DNA of 19,431 bases from an uncultured Solobacterium sp. GTDB taxonomy: Bacteria; Bacillota_I; Bacilli_A; Erysipelotrichales; Erysipelotrichaceae. The stretch lies in NCBI GenBank assembly GCA_900546285.1, contig URCJ01000037.1, positions 1-19,431 on the forward strand, read 5' to 3'. The notes beneath the pieces are model-generated. The model was not told where the DNA came from. It worked only from the letters and a program-made list of their open reading frames with translations, and searched no databases. Below are positions 1 through 7,246 of this stretch, one piece after another. The translations under genes were made by a program, and so were the position numbers. Every line of letters starts with the position of its first letter. The first letter of the stretch is position 1.

Positions 1-2
1 AT

Positions 3-1091
3 ATATTTGAGAATTCATTAAAGATTATTGAAAAAGAATTCCCTAATTCAAGAGTCAAGTCCGTTCACAAGATTATGTTAAGTATTGAATCAAGTAACTC
101 AGTATCATTCTCTAGTGTTTGTGAGAACATGTATATAGATATTGAAAATTGGCTGAAACGTGTGTTTACGTTTCAAAAGGAGCTGAAGAATCGAAGAATT
201 AAATTGTTAATCTTATGTGGCACTACTTTGTTGATGAATTGTGTCTTTGTCTATATTTATGTTTCAAATGAATACTTTAATGGTTTTACACATTCACCTA
301 TTTATCAAATATCGACACTAATATTTATCGCATCAATTTTGATTACGATGACAATTGTATTAACTAAACTTAATGGTGAATGGCTGATTGAGGATTTGAA
401 TTATTCCAGGGATGAGAAGCTTAAAGAAGAGTATCTTGCGTTTAAAGAAGGCAAAAAGAAATTGAATGTTATTGATGTTACCTTGTTTATATTGTGTATG
501 GTTTCTACAGCCTATGTATATTTAAACTTTAACATTCAATATGCTTTCTTGCCATTTATTTTGGGGATAGTGGTTCTTTTTAAGAAATCATTTAAATATA
601 AAAAAATATATAAAGAGCTTACTGAAGCTTTGACGATTGAATTTCCTATTTGGTTAAGAGAAATATCTCTTACTTTAAATAGTTTAACGGTCTTGAATGC
701 GATTGAGAATTCTCAAAATATGGCTTCTTATCCTTTAAGAACTGAGATAAAAGATTTTTTACAAAAGGCTAAAAAAGACCCTACTTCGATTAAACCTTAT
801 GGTGAATTCTTAAGTGATTTTGATTTAGAGGATGCTAGGTCTAGTATGAAAGTCTTGTATGCGATATCTAATGTTGGTAAGGATGAAATAAAGGATCGTG
901 TTTCTAACTTAATTGATCGAAATCAACAGATGTTGGATAAGGCCGAGCGTCTTAAGAACGAGGATTCTATTGGAGCTATAGAGGCTATTGGTTATCTTCC
1001 TATTGCACTATTTTCGATTGAAATGTTGGTGTCAATGTTTGCGATGTTTGCTTATATGATGAGCGCTATTGGGAGTAATGTGAATATATGA
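3..1091 (+). CDS. T2SSF-type (TadB/TadC-like) pilus assembly membrane protein, 5'-truncated by window edge
   Basis: The frame is open from base 3, so the ATG at 75 is probably internal and the gene begins outside the window. Visible part: a soluble segment (to about codon 65), two hydrophobic helices (Met75 numbering roughly 43-63 and 78-98), two more helices (about 134-170), a soluble helical segment with an FPIWLREISLTLNSL stretch typical of type II secretion F (T2SSF) domains, and a strongly hydrophobic C-terminus. Such proteins form the inner-membrane platform on which Tad/type IV pilus ATPases work. The soluble part before the first helices resembles the tail of another T2SSF half, so the full protein may hold two such domains (inference). 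The stop overlaps the next start (ATGA). The following pseudopilin-like genes support a pilus or secretion role. The family call rests on topology and one motif. Confidence 0.6.
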   Translation: MFENSLKIIEKEFPNSRVKSVHKIMLSIESSNSVSFSSVCENMYIDIENWLKRVFTFQKELKNRRIKLLILCGTTLLMNCVFVYIYVSNEYFNGFTHSPIYQISTLIFIASILITMTIVLTKLNGEWLIEDLNYSRDEKLKEEYLAFKEGKKKLNVIDVTLFILCMVSTAYVYLNFNIQYAFLPFILGIVVLFKKSFKYKKIYKELTEALTIEFPIWLREISLTLNSLTVLNAIENSQNMASYPLRTEIKDFLQKAKKDPTSIKPYGEFLSDFDLEDARSSMKVLYAISNVGKDEIKDRVSNLIDRNQQMLDKAERLKNEDSIGAIEAIGYLPIALFSIEMLVSMFAMFAYMMSAIGSNVNI

Positions 1092-1501
1092 AAGTTCTAG
1101 TCAGAGCTATAAGTTTAACGGTTATTGGACTTTGTGTGTGTCTAATACTCATGCATCTTCTTGACTACAATGTACGCTTAGATGAGCTCAATAAGGCAAG
1201 TCATTTGGCTATGGCTAATACTCAAATTGTTATGCAAGAGAATATTGAGGATATTTACTATAATACTAACAATTCAAGGATGAAAATTGGTTCCAATGAA
1301 GAATATTTAAAATTATTTAAAGATAATTTTATGATCTTGGTTAACAGTGATGGAACCTATTCAATTAGTGGTTATAGTGATGTTTATAAAGGCTTGTTAT
1401 GCGTAATTATTTCTCATGAATATAAGAACTTTTTAGGCCAAGATAAAACAATTACGAAGAAGATGATTAATGTGATAGATGTGGTGTGTGATAATGGCTA
1501 G
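1088..1501 (+). CDS. Small single-span membrane protein, TadE/pseudopilin-like
   Basis: A 137-aa protein with a short basic N-terminus, one hydrophobic helix at about residues 7-26, then a helical stretch (about 30-55) and a mixed C-terminal region. This is the layout of TadE/TadF-type minor pseudopilins, but I see no clear prepilin peptidase site (Gly followed four residues later by Glu-Tyr/Phe), so the call is mainly contextual. Its ATG overlaps the stop of the T2SSF-like gene (ATGA), which implies translational coupling. A GGGAG at about 1070 is the likely ribosome binding site. Its own stop overlaps the start of the secreted protein. It could equally be an uncharacterised structural subunit or chaperone of the same apparatus. 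Confidence 0.5.
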   Translation: MKVLVRAISLTVIGLCVCLILMHLLDYNVRLDELNKASHLAMANTQIVMQENIEDIYYNTNNSRMKIGSNEEYLKLFKDNFMILVNSDGTYSISGYSDVYKGLLCVIISHEYKNFLGQDKTITKKMINVIDVVCDNG

Positions 1502-2834
1502 AATATTAAAAATATTGTTGATAAGTATCTTATGTTTAATTGTTATTCCCCTTAATATTAAAGCTGAAAATATTTTGCCTGGTTATAGTGAGTGGAGTGA
1601 AAAACCAACAGGTAGTCCTAATGAAGTATCGGCCATTCAATATGGGCACAAATTGCCTATTGAATGGTCACCATTATCTACTGAAAATCCTTCTTCTTTT
1701 ACTAAGGACTATAAAGTAATAGGACAGGATATTAAGCACTATGCGTTTGATGGGACTAACAGAGTTTGGAGTGATGTTAATGCTAAAAGTTTATATACTT
1801 GGGACTTTGGTTATAAGGCTAATGTTACTTATGCGTATATAGATGTAGATACTTATCGTGGTGGTTATGATGATAATTATCAAGCGCCACCTATGCAGTT
1901 ATATTGTGATGGAAGAAAGATTGGCTCTGTTGGTACACATGACGTACTTAAAAACTGGGCACCTTCTTTGAATCATTCTTGTCGTTATATGGAATTAAAA
2001 ATGTCTGATAGTTCCGGTGGCGGTCGTAATCGAACGATGATTGTAGGAACTTGGATTACTACTACGGCTACGTTTTATTCTTATGTTACTAAGTGGAGTG
2101 AACCGACTGATTGGCGTTTTGAAAAGCCTTATAAGCGTATATATGGAGAAAATCCTGAAATTCCAGTTGAAAGAACCGTCTATAGTCATCCTTTGAATTA
2201 TCGAATTAATTACGATTTAGATGGTGGTACTTTTGTGGGCAGTCCTGTTTATACATATACCATCTTTGATGAGGTAATACTTCCTGGTGCGAATAAAACC
2301 GGTTATGATTTTCTTGGCTTTGTCGATAGCAAGGGGAATATAGTAAGCAAAATTGAAAAAGGAACTTATGGAGATATTAGCTTAAAGGCTACATATAAGA
2401 GAAAACCTCCAACTTTGTATATCTCATACACGTACTTTGATAGAGAAGATAAAAAATTACCTATTAGGGAATTAATTGAAAGAGTTAATGGCAGCGCAAG
2501 AGATGAATTAGATGGGGATATTAGTGATGATATAAAGATTGAGAAGATTGTCTATAATGCCAACTATACTGTTAATAATCCTAATAGTTTAGATTTATCA
2601 AATGCAGGCTATATCGATGTTACTTTTTATGTCTTGAATTCAGGAAATATAAGAGCAGAAATAACTAGAAGATTTTATATTTTAGATAAGGGCCAAGAAA
2701 TAGAAGATTATGATTCGGGATTAAAAATATATTCACGCTATATTTCAGAAGAATTTAAAGATAGCTTAGATAACAAGTCAATTTGGAGGACTAAAGATTA
2801 TGTGGATGTTTTGTTCAATGCCTATAGGAAGTGA
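1494..2834 (+). CDS. Secreted/surface protein with InlB B-repeat and Ig-like (DUF5011-type) domain
   Basis: I chose the ATG at 1494 over the one at 1479: it starts directly with a signal peptide (basic MARILK, hydrophobic core 7-20, likely cleavage near NIKA-E, residues 21-25) and gives an 8-bp overlap with the previous gene. The product is 446 aa. After cleavage there is a YSEWSEKP motif (31-38), an unrecognised beta-rich domain with Cys138 and Cys163, a second WSEPTDW motif (201-207), an InlB B-repeat (about 236-302, with LDGGTF and GYDFLGF) and an Ig-like domain (about 337-397, starting at DELDGDIS). There is no LPXTG motif or C-terminal membrane helix. Set inside a pilus-type operon, it may be an adhesin or a tip/minor subunit exported by the general secretory route. 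This role is inferred; the two domain assignments are fairly secure. Confidence 0.65.
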   Translation: MARILKILLISILCLIVIPLNIKAENILPGYSEWSEKPTGSPNEVSAIQYGHKLPIEWSPLSTENPSSFTKDYKVIGQDIKHYAFDGTNRVWSDVNAKSLYTWDFGYKANVTYAYIDVDTYRGGYDDNYQAPPMQLYCDGRKIGSVGTHDVLKNWAPSLNHSCRYMELKMSDSSGGGRNRTMIVGTWITTTATFYSYVTKWSEPTDWRFEKPYKRIYGENPEIPVERTVYSHPLNYRINYDLDGGTFVGSPVYTYTIFDEVILPGANKTGYDFLGFVDSKGNIVSKIEKGTYGDISLKATYKRKPPTLYISYTYFDREDKKLPIRELIERVNGSARDELDGDISDDIKIEKIVYNANYTVNNPNSLDLSNAGYIDVTFYVLNSGNIRAEITRRFYILDKGQEIEDYDSGLKIYSRYISEEFKDSLDNKSIWRTKDYVDVLFNAYRK

Positions 2835-2836
2835 TT

Positions 2837-2971
2837 ATGCGTAGATTATTTAATGAACTAGGCTTAAGTGTTTTAGCGGCTACTTGTAGTATTATTGTCA
2901 TCGATATTTTTATGACAAAATTAGATATAAGCGATTTCTTTATTCTTTGGCTAAAGAGGTTAATGTCATGA
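2837..2971 (+). CDS. 44-aa single-span membrane miniprotein in the pilus operon
   Basis: A short ORF starting at ATG 2837, two bases after the previous stop, with GGAAGTG four bases upstream (2827-2833) as a good ribosome binding site. It ends in TGA at 2969-2971, overlapping the next ATG (2968) as ATGA. The product begins MRRLFNELGLSVLAATCS, has one hydrophobic helix (about residues 9-26) and a short amphipathic tail ending FFILWLKRLMS. The N-terminal M-R-x-L-F-(D/N)-E pattern recurs in the next gene and in the 35-aa gene at 3700, which argues that this is real coding sequence and not chance. I do not recognise the family. A small Flp-type pilin or an assembly peptide of the same machine is plausible. 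Confidence 0.6.
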   Translation: MRRLFNELGLSVLAATCSIIVIDIFMTKLDISDFFILWLKRLMS

Positions 2972-3393
2972 GAACTTTATTTGATGAATATACAGAAGCG
3001 ATCTTTACAGCCTTTATTTCCATTATTGTGTTTTCTGTCTTTATATCTTCACTTTTAAGTGACCTAATTGGTATGAATATGGACTTTGTTGATGAATCGC
3101 TTAAACCTGTTTATATAGAGAGTGAAATAAGTCCGGTAGCAATAGCATCATTTAATGGTAAAGATTTATTAGTTCAAATAAATGAAAAATTGGAATATAA
3201 AGATAGGGTAGAGGCTTATAACTCAAAAGGTGAGGATATTAAAGACTATATTACGGTAATTGGATTTGATAGTAGTGAAGTTGGTGAGAAGGAAATAACT
3301 TATCAATTAAATTACAATGGTGAGACAAAAGCCATTAAAGCTAAACTAATTGTTGTCGATGAAAGGGAAGAAGTGAATGAAAAACATTTTTGA
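2968..3393 (+). CDS. Membrane-anchored pseudopilin-like protein with small Ig-like domain
   Basis: A start at 2968 is preferred to the TTG at 2947: it makes an ATGA overlap with the 44-aa gene, has AAGAGG (2954-2959) at good spacing, and starts the product (141 aa) with MRTLFDEY, matching the N-termini of neighbouring small proteins. One helix (about 10-32) anchors a roughly 95-residue extracellular part. This contains a beta-rich segment (about 70-133, with YNSKGEDIKDYITV and GEKEITYQLNY) resembling a DUF5011-type Ig fold. The Glu7-Tyr8 pair just before the helix recalls the Glu-Tyr pair at the start of mature Flp pilins, but no leader peptide precedes it. It is probably a minor pilin or envelope component of the apparatus. 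Confidence 0.6.
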   Translation: MRTLFDEYTEAIFTAFISIIVFSVFISSLLSDLIGMNMDFVDESLKPVYIESEISPVAIASFNGKDLLVQINEKLEYKDRVEAYNSKGEDIKDYITVIGFDSSEVGEKEITYQLNYNGETKAIKAKLIVVDEREEVNEKHF

Positions 3394-3703
3394 ATATATG
3401 ACCACGATGATTATTACGATGATACTAGTCTTTGTCTTTACAAGTATTATTTCAATTGGTTCTCAAATGATGAATGCTAGACTAATTCATAGTGCTGGTA
3501 TCGAAAAATTTGAATCGTCATATTATACTTATAACTTGAATGATTTGATCAATCATGAAGAGTTTAAGAATTGGTCCTTTGATTGTAAAGAACTGTCGTC
3601 TGTAAAAAGTAGAAGAGATTTCTTAATTACTTTAAATTATCAAATCAACTTACCTTTATTTAACAGAAAGATAAATGGTCAATTTAAAGGGTATGCAAAA
3701 TGA
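3377..3703 (+). CDS. Small pseudopilin-like single-span membrane protein
   Basis: A 108-aa protein that starts inside the end of the previous gene (17-bp overlap), with GGGAAG at 3365-3370 upstream. It begins MKNIFEYMTTMIITM: an Ile-Phe-Glu-Tyr motif runs directly into a long hydrophobic helix (about 7-28), followed by a mainly polar domain with one Cys and no recognisable fold. This is the layout of TadE-like pseudopilins. If only the initiator Met is removed, Glu and Tyr become residues 5 and 6, the position they hold in mature Flp/type IV pilins, although no prepilin leader is encoded. The stop TGA overlaps the next start (ATGA at 3700). Function is inferred from context. Confidence 0.55.
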   Translation: MKNIFEYMTTMIITMILVFVFTSIISIGSQMMNARLIHSAGIEKFESSYYTYNLNDLINHEEFKNWSFDCKELSSVKSRRDFLITLNYQINLPLFNRKINGQFKGYAK

Positions 3704-3807
3704 GGGAACTTATTGATGAATATTTATCAACTGTACTTGATATAGTGATAATGTCGATATTTGTTGAGCTAATGTTGATGGTGACTAAGATGTTTTTAAC
3801 AATTTAG
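3700..3807 (+). CDS. 35-aa single-span membrane miniprotein ending the pilus operon
   Basis: The ATG at 3700 overlaps the preceding stop (ATGA), and the frame ends with TAG at 3805-3807. The product starts MRELIDEYLSTVLDIVIM and is almost entirely one hydrophobic helix with scattered acidic residues. Its first eight residues (M-R-x-L-I-D-E-Y) closely match those of the protein encoded at 2968 (M-R-T-L-F-D-E-Y), which is the main reason to believe it. AAAGGG (3686-3691) lies at good spacing for ribosome binding. It is the last gene of the operon: the -10 box of the metG leader begins three bases after its stop. No family recognised. Confidence 0.55.
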   Translation: MRELIDEYLSTVLDIVIMSIFVELMLMVTKMFLTI

Positions 3808-3815
3808 TGTATAAT
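3787..3815 (+). promoter_or_regulatory. Promoter of the metG T-box leader
   Basis: A consensus TATAAT sits at 3810-3815, immediately after the stop of the 35-aa gene and directly preceded by TG. The -35 position (around 3787-3792, AAGATG) is weak. Transcription would begin near 3822, just upstream of T-box stem I. Confidence 0.6.
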
Positions 3816-3821
3816 TGTGGT

Positions 3822-4020
3822 GTTACGATAGGCAGAGTAATTGTTTAATAAATTATAGAGAACCTTTGTTTGGTGTAAAAAGGCATTTGGTAAACAATGA
3901 AGATGGGTCTTAAACATTTGGTTCGATATGTAGGGTCAAACGTATGCTTGCGTTAAAAGCTTAAGTTAGAAGTAAGGTGGTACCGCGCATGTTGCGCCCT
4001 TGTGTCACCTTTTTTATTTT
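3822..4020 (+). promoter_or_regulatory. T-box riboswitch (tRNA-Met sensing) upstream of metG
   Basis: The T-box sequence AAGGTGGTACCGCGC is at 3974-3988. Stem I holds AGTA (3836-3839, the loop E/S-turn strand), an 8-bp helix (3840-3847 with 3891-3898), an apical GGTGTAAAA (3872-3880) and, after the 3' strand of the helix, GAAG then ATG at 3903-3905 as specifier: the methionine codon, matching the gene below. The TGGT bulge (3978-3981) complements ACCA, as expected for a tRNA with discriminator A. The terminator pairs AAGGTG (3974-3979) with CACCTT (4006-4011) and GCGC (3985-3988) with GCGC (3994-3997), followed by a T-rich run at 4010-4020. Uncharged tRNA-Met should stabilise the antiterminator and switch on metG-murT-gatD. 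Confidence 0.93.
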
Positions 4021-4035
4021 ATTGGAGGAATTTTT

Positions 4036-5919
4036 GTGGGAAAGAATACTTATTACATTACAACGCCAATTTATTATCCAAGTGATAATTTCCACATTGG
4101 ACACTGTTATACAACAGTAATTGCCGATGCACTAGCTCGTTATAAGAGACTTAAGGGCTACGATGTTTTCTTTTTAACTGGTTCAGATGAACATGGTCAA
4201 AAGATTGAAGAAAGAGCTAAGAAAAAGGGCTGCACACCCAAGGAGTTTGTGGATCCAATCATCGATAATGCCAAGGATTTATGGAAGTCTTTAGACATTT
4301 CATACAACAAATTCATTAGAACAACCGATCCTGAACATGTTGAGTGTGTTCAAAAAGTATTTAAACAGCTATATGATCAAGGTGATATCTATAAGGGAAC
4401 TTATGAGGGCTGGTATTGTACACCTTGTGAGTCTTTCTGGACTGAGTCTCAATTAAAGGATGGCAAGTGTCCTGATTGTGGTAGAGAAGTAAAGTTAACT
4501 AAAGAAAATGCTTATTTCTTAAAGCTATCTAAGTATCAAAAACAATTAGAAGAATACCTAGAGGGCCATAAGGACTTGATGCAACCAGTTACTAGATATA
4601 ACGAAATGTATAACAATTTCTTAAAGCCAGGTCTAAAAGACTTGTGTGTATCTAGATCTTCTGTTAAGTGGGGCATTCCAGTAACATTTGATCCTGAACA
4701 AACAGTTTATGTTTGGGTTGATGCCTTGACCAACTATATTAGTGCTCTAGGCTATAAAACAGATGATGAGTCTTTATTTGAGAAATATTGGCCAGCTGAT
4801 TTACATTTGGTTGGTAAGGAAATTTTTAGATTCCATACAATCATTTGGCCTATTATGTTGATTGCCTTAGGCTTACCTTTGCCTAAGAAGGTATATGGCC
4901 ACGGTTGGTTGACTATGGGCGGTGATAAGATTAGTAAGTCTAAGGGTAACTTTAAGGATCCACGTTTATTTATCAAAGACTATGGTGTAGATACTATTAG
5001 ATATTTCTTATTAAGTGAAGTACCATTTGGTTCTGATGGTAATTTCTCGGAATTGTTAATGGTTGAAAGACGTAATAGTGACTTATGTAATGTTTTGGGT
5101 AATCTAGTAAATCGTACTATTTCAATGGCTAATAAATACTTTGGTGGTAAGGTATCTAAGATTACTAATATTACCGAATTAGATAATGAAGTAATTAATT
5201 ATCTAAATAGTATGGATAAGGATGTTGATGAGAAGTTAGAAAGTTTAAATGCACCAGCGGCATTGGCTGATATTTTTTCTAGATTAAATCGTTTAAATAA
5301 GTATATTGATGAAACTGAGCCTTGGAAGTTGGCTAAGCTTGAAGATAAGTCTCGTTTAAATGATGTTTTATATGTGATCTTGGATGGTATTAGACTATGT
5401 GCAATTGAATTAGAAGCCTTTATTCCAGCTACTTCTAAGAAGATTTATGAACAAATTAATGTGAATGATGCATCATTTGAAAATAATACAATTGGTTATG
5501 TTGAAAGTTATCAAGTTACTGAAAAGCCTGAAATTTTATTCGCAAGAATTGACGAAAAGGAATTAAAGGAAAAGCTTGAGGCAAAGGAAATTGAACATTT
5601 ACCCGAAATTAGTATTGATGACTTCGCTAAAATGGAAATGGTAGTTGGTGAAGTATTAGAATCAAAGAAACATGAGAAGGCTGATAAGCTATTAGTGTCT
5701 AAGGTTGATATTGGTGGTGAAGTGAGACAAATTGTTTCTGGTATCGCAGGACATGTTGATCCAAAGGAGTTTGTAGGCAAGAAGGTAGTTGTTTTAGCTA
5801 ACTTAAAGCCTGTAAAAATCAGAGGTGTAGAGTCACAGGGTATGATTATCTGTGCTGAGAATGAAGGAAAGATTGAAGTGGTTACTTCTTCTTTACCTGC
5901 TGGTAGTAAATTATCTTAA
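4036..5919 (+). CDS. metG: Methionyl-tRNA synthetase
   Basis: Charges tRNA-Met with methionine in the cytoplasm. The start is GTG at 4036: GGAGG (4024-4028) lies seven bases upstream. The frame stays open back to a TTG at 4000, but that codon lies inside the T-box terminator hairpin and would add 12 aberrant residues. The product is 627 aa. The class I signatures are HIGH (20-23) and KISKS (298-302). A zinc knuckle has Cys128, Cys131, Cys145 and Cys148. The C-terminal ~100 residues (525-627) are the EMAP-II/Arc1p-like tRNA-binding domain common in long bacterial MetG. It is regulated by the methionine T-box. murT and gatD follow in the same direction with only four bases between metG and murT, so they should share this control. 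Confidence 0.96.
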   Translation: MGKNTYYITTPIYYPSDNFHIGHCYTTVIADALARYKRLKGYDVFFLTGSDEHGQKIEERAKKKGCTPKEFVDPIIDNAKDLWKSLDISYNKFIRTTDPEHVECVQKVFKQLYDQGDIYKGTYEGWYCTPCESFWTESQLKDGKCPDCGREVKLTKENAYFLKLSKYQKQLEEYLEGHKDLMQPVTRYNEMYNNFLKPGLKDLCVSRSSVKWGIPVTFDPEQTVYVWVDALTNYISALGYKTDDESLFEKYWPADLHLVGKEIFRFHTIIWPIMLIALGLPLPKKVYGHGWLTMGGDKISKSKGNFKDPRLFIKDYGVDTIRYFLLSEVPFGSDGNFSELLMVERRNSDLCNVLGNLVNRTISMANKYFGGKVSKITNITELDNEVINYLNSMDKDVDEKLESLNAPAALADIFSRLNRLNKYIDETEPWKLAKLEDKSRLNDVLYVILDGIRLCAIELEAFIPATSKKIYEQINVNDASFENNTIGYVESYQVTEKPEILFARIDEKELKEKLEAKEIEHLPEISIDDFAKMEMVVGEVLESKKHEKADKLLVSKVDIGGEVRQIVSGIAGHVDPKEFVGKKVVVLANLKPVKIRGVESQGMIICAENEGKIEVVTSSLPAGSKLS

Positions 5920-5923
5920 GCTT

Positions 5924-7246
5924 ATGAAAAAAGTATTGGCGATAATTGTTTGTAAGATTGTAAGAGTAATTGGCAAATTAGTTGGCAAGGGCTCTAGCTT
6001 ACCAGGAAAGATAGCTTTAAAGATTGATCCTAATATCTTGAGTGAAGTGAAATTACCTAAATATGTTATCGCGGTAACTGGTTCCAATGGTAAGACAAGT
6101 ACGGTTGAGATGATTAAGGCAGTACTTGATAAGAGTGGCTTATCAGTTGCCTATAATGGTGAAGGTTCAAATCAAATAGAGGGTGTTACAACTTTTATTC
6201 TTGATAATGCTGACTTAAAGGGCAATGTTAAGAAGGATGTTGTCTTACTTGAGTCTGATGAAAGATATGCAAGACATACTTTTAAGCATTTTGTGCCAAC
6301 TTATTATGTAATTACTAATCTTTATCGTGATCAAATGACTAGAAATGGTCATCCAGAGTGGATGTTTGATATTATCAAGGACAGTATCCATGATGGTTGC
6401 AAGTTATTATTGAACAGTGATGATCCTTTGGTTAATGCCTTTGGTGATAATGATGATATCTATTTTGGTATTGACAAATATAAGGATTCAACTAAAGAGA
6501 ATACTAGTGTCTATGATGATGGCAAGTATTGTCCTAAATGTAAGAATAAATTAGTTTATGATTATCATCATTATGGACATATTGGTTCTTATAAGTGTAC
6601 GGTTTGCGATTATAAGCGTCATGAGCCTAAGTATCACATTACCGATGTAAATTTAGATGAAGGCTACTTAATTATTGATGGTGAATATAAAATTTCATTA
6701 GCTTTAAAGAGTATCTATAATGCCTATAATATCTTAGCTTGTTACTCAATTTGTAGAGAATTAGGAGTAGATTCTAAAATTATTGTAGATACACTAAATA
6801 ACTATATTCTTAAGAATGGTCGTGTAGTTGAATTCAAGGTTGGCAATAATTATGGAACTTTATTAACTTCTAAGCATGAAAATTCTATTTCTTATGATCA
6901 ATCTTTAAGAGTAGCAACAAATTATAAGAAAGATGTCACAGCTTTCGTGATGGTTGATGCGATTTCTAGAAAATATTTTACTAGTGAAACATCTTGGCTA
7001 TGGGATATTGATTTTGAATTATTGAATAGTCCTAATATCAAGAAGATTGTCTTGACTGGCAGATATGCCAGTGATGTTGCTGAAAGATTCTTATATGCAG
7101 GTATTGACTTTAATAAGGTATATCTAGAAAAGGATATTGAGACTGCGGTTAATTATCTAAAGGATAATACGATTGGTCATATTTATGCGATTACTTGTTT
7201 CTCTGATCAACATAAGTTATTGAATAGGGTGGAGGTGCTTAAATAA
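5924..7246 (+). CDS. murT: MurT-like lipid II isoglutaminyl synthase, Mur ligase subunit
   Basis: With GatD, MurT amidates the alpha-carboxyl of the D-glutamate of lipid II to D-isoglutamine. I chose ATG 5924, four bases after the metG stop; the open frame continues upstream inside metG but only this start gives the usual MurT N-terminus. The product is 440 aa. Visible: LPGKIALKIDP (26-36), P-loop GSNGKTS (53-59), TNLYRDQ (131-137), LNSDDP (163-168), a Cys4 zinc ribbon (Cys203, 206, 225, 228) specific to MurT among Mur ligases, and SWLWDIDF (357-364). Odd point: where I recall a KNPxGxN-type motif in MurT proteins, this one has KHENSISYDQS (317-327). The ribosome binding site is weak. The stop overlaps the gatD start by one base (TAATG). 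The family call is secure; exact activity depends on the atypical partner. Confidence 0.88.
   Translation: MKKVLAIIVCKIVRVIGKLVGKGSSLPGKIALKIDPNILSEVKLPKYVIAVTGSNGKTSTVEMIKAVLDKSGLSVAYNGEGSNQIEGVTTFILDNADLKGNVKKDVVLLESDERYARHTFKHFVPTYYVITNLYRDQMTRNGHPEWMFDIIKDSIHDGCKLLLNSDDPLVNAFGDNDDIYFGIDKYKDSTKENTSVYDDGKYCPKCKNKLVYDYHHYGHIGSYKCTVCDYKRHEPKYHITDVNLDEGYLIIDGEYKISLALKSIYNAYNILACYSICRELGVDSKIIVDTLNNYILKNGRVVEFKVGNNYGTLLTSKHENSISYDQSLRVATNYKKDVTAFVMVDAISRKYFTSETSWLWDIDFELLNSPNIKKIVLTGRYASDVAERFLYAGIDFNKVYLEKDIETAVNYLKDNTIGHIYAITCFSDQHKLLNRVEVLK

Noticed and set aside
2947..2967. TTG start for the pseudopilin-like gene at 2968
   Set aside because: It would add seven residues before a motif shared with neighbours, and the ATG at 2968 has an ATGA overlap and a ribosome binding site.
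4000..4035. Upstream TTG start for metG
   Set aside because: It lies inside the T-box terminator and adds a non-homologous 12-residue extension; GTG 4036 has GGAGG at the right distance and gives the standard MetG N-terminus.
5852..5923. N-terminal extension of MurT overlapping metG
   Set aside because: The extra 24 residues are an out-of-frame reading of the MetG C-terminus; MurT homology starts at MKKVLAI (5924).
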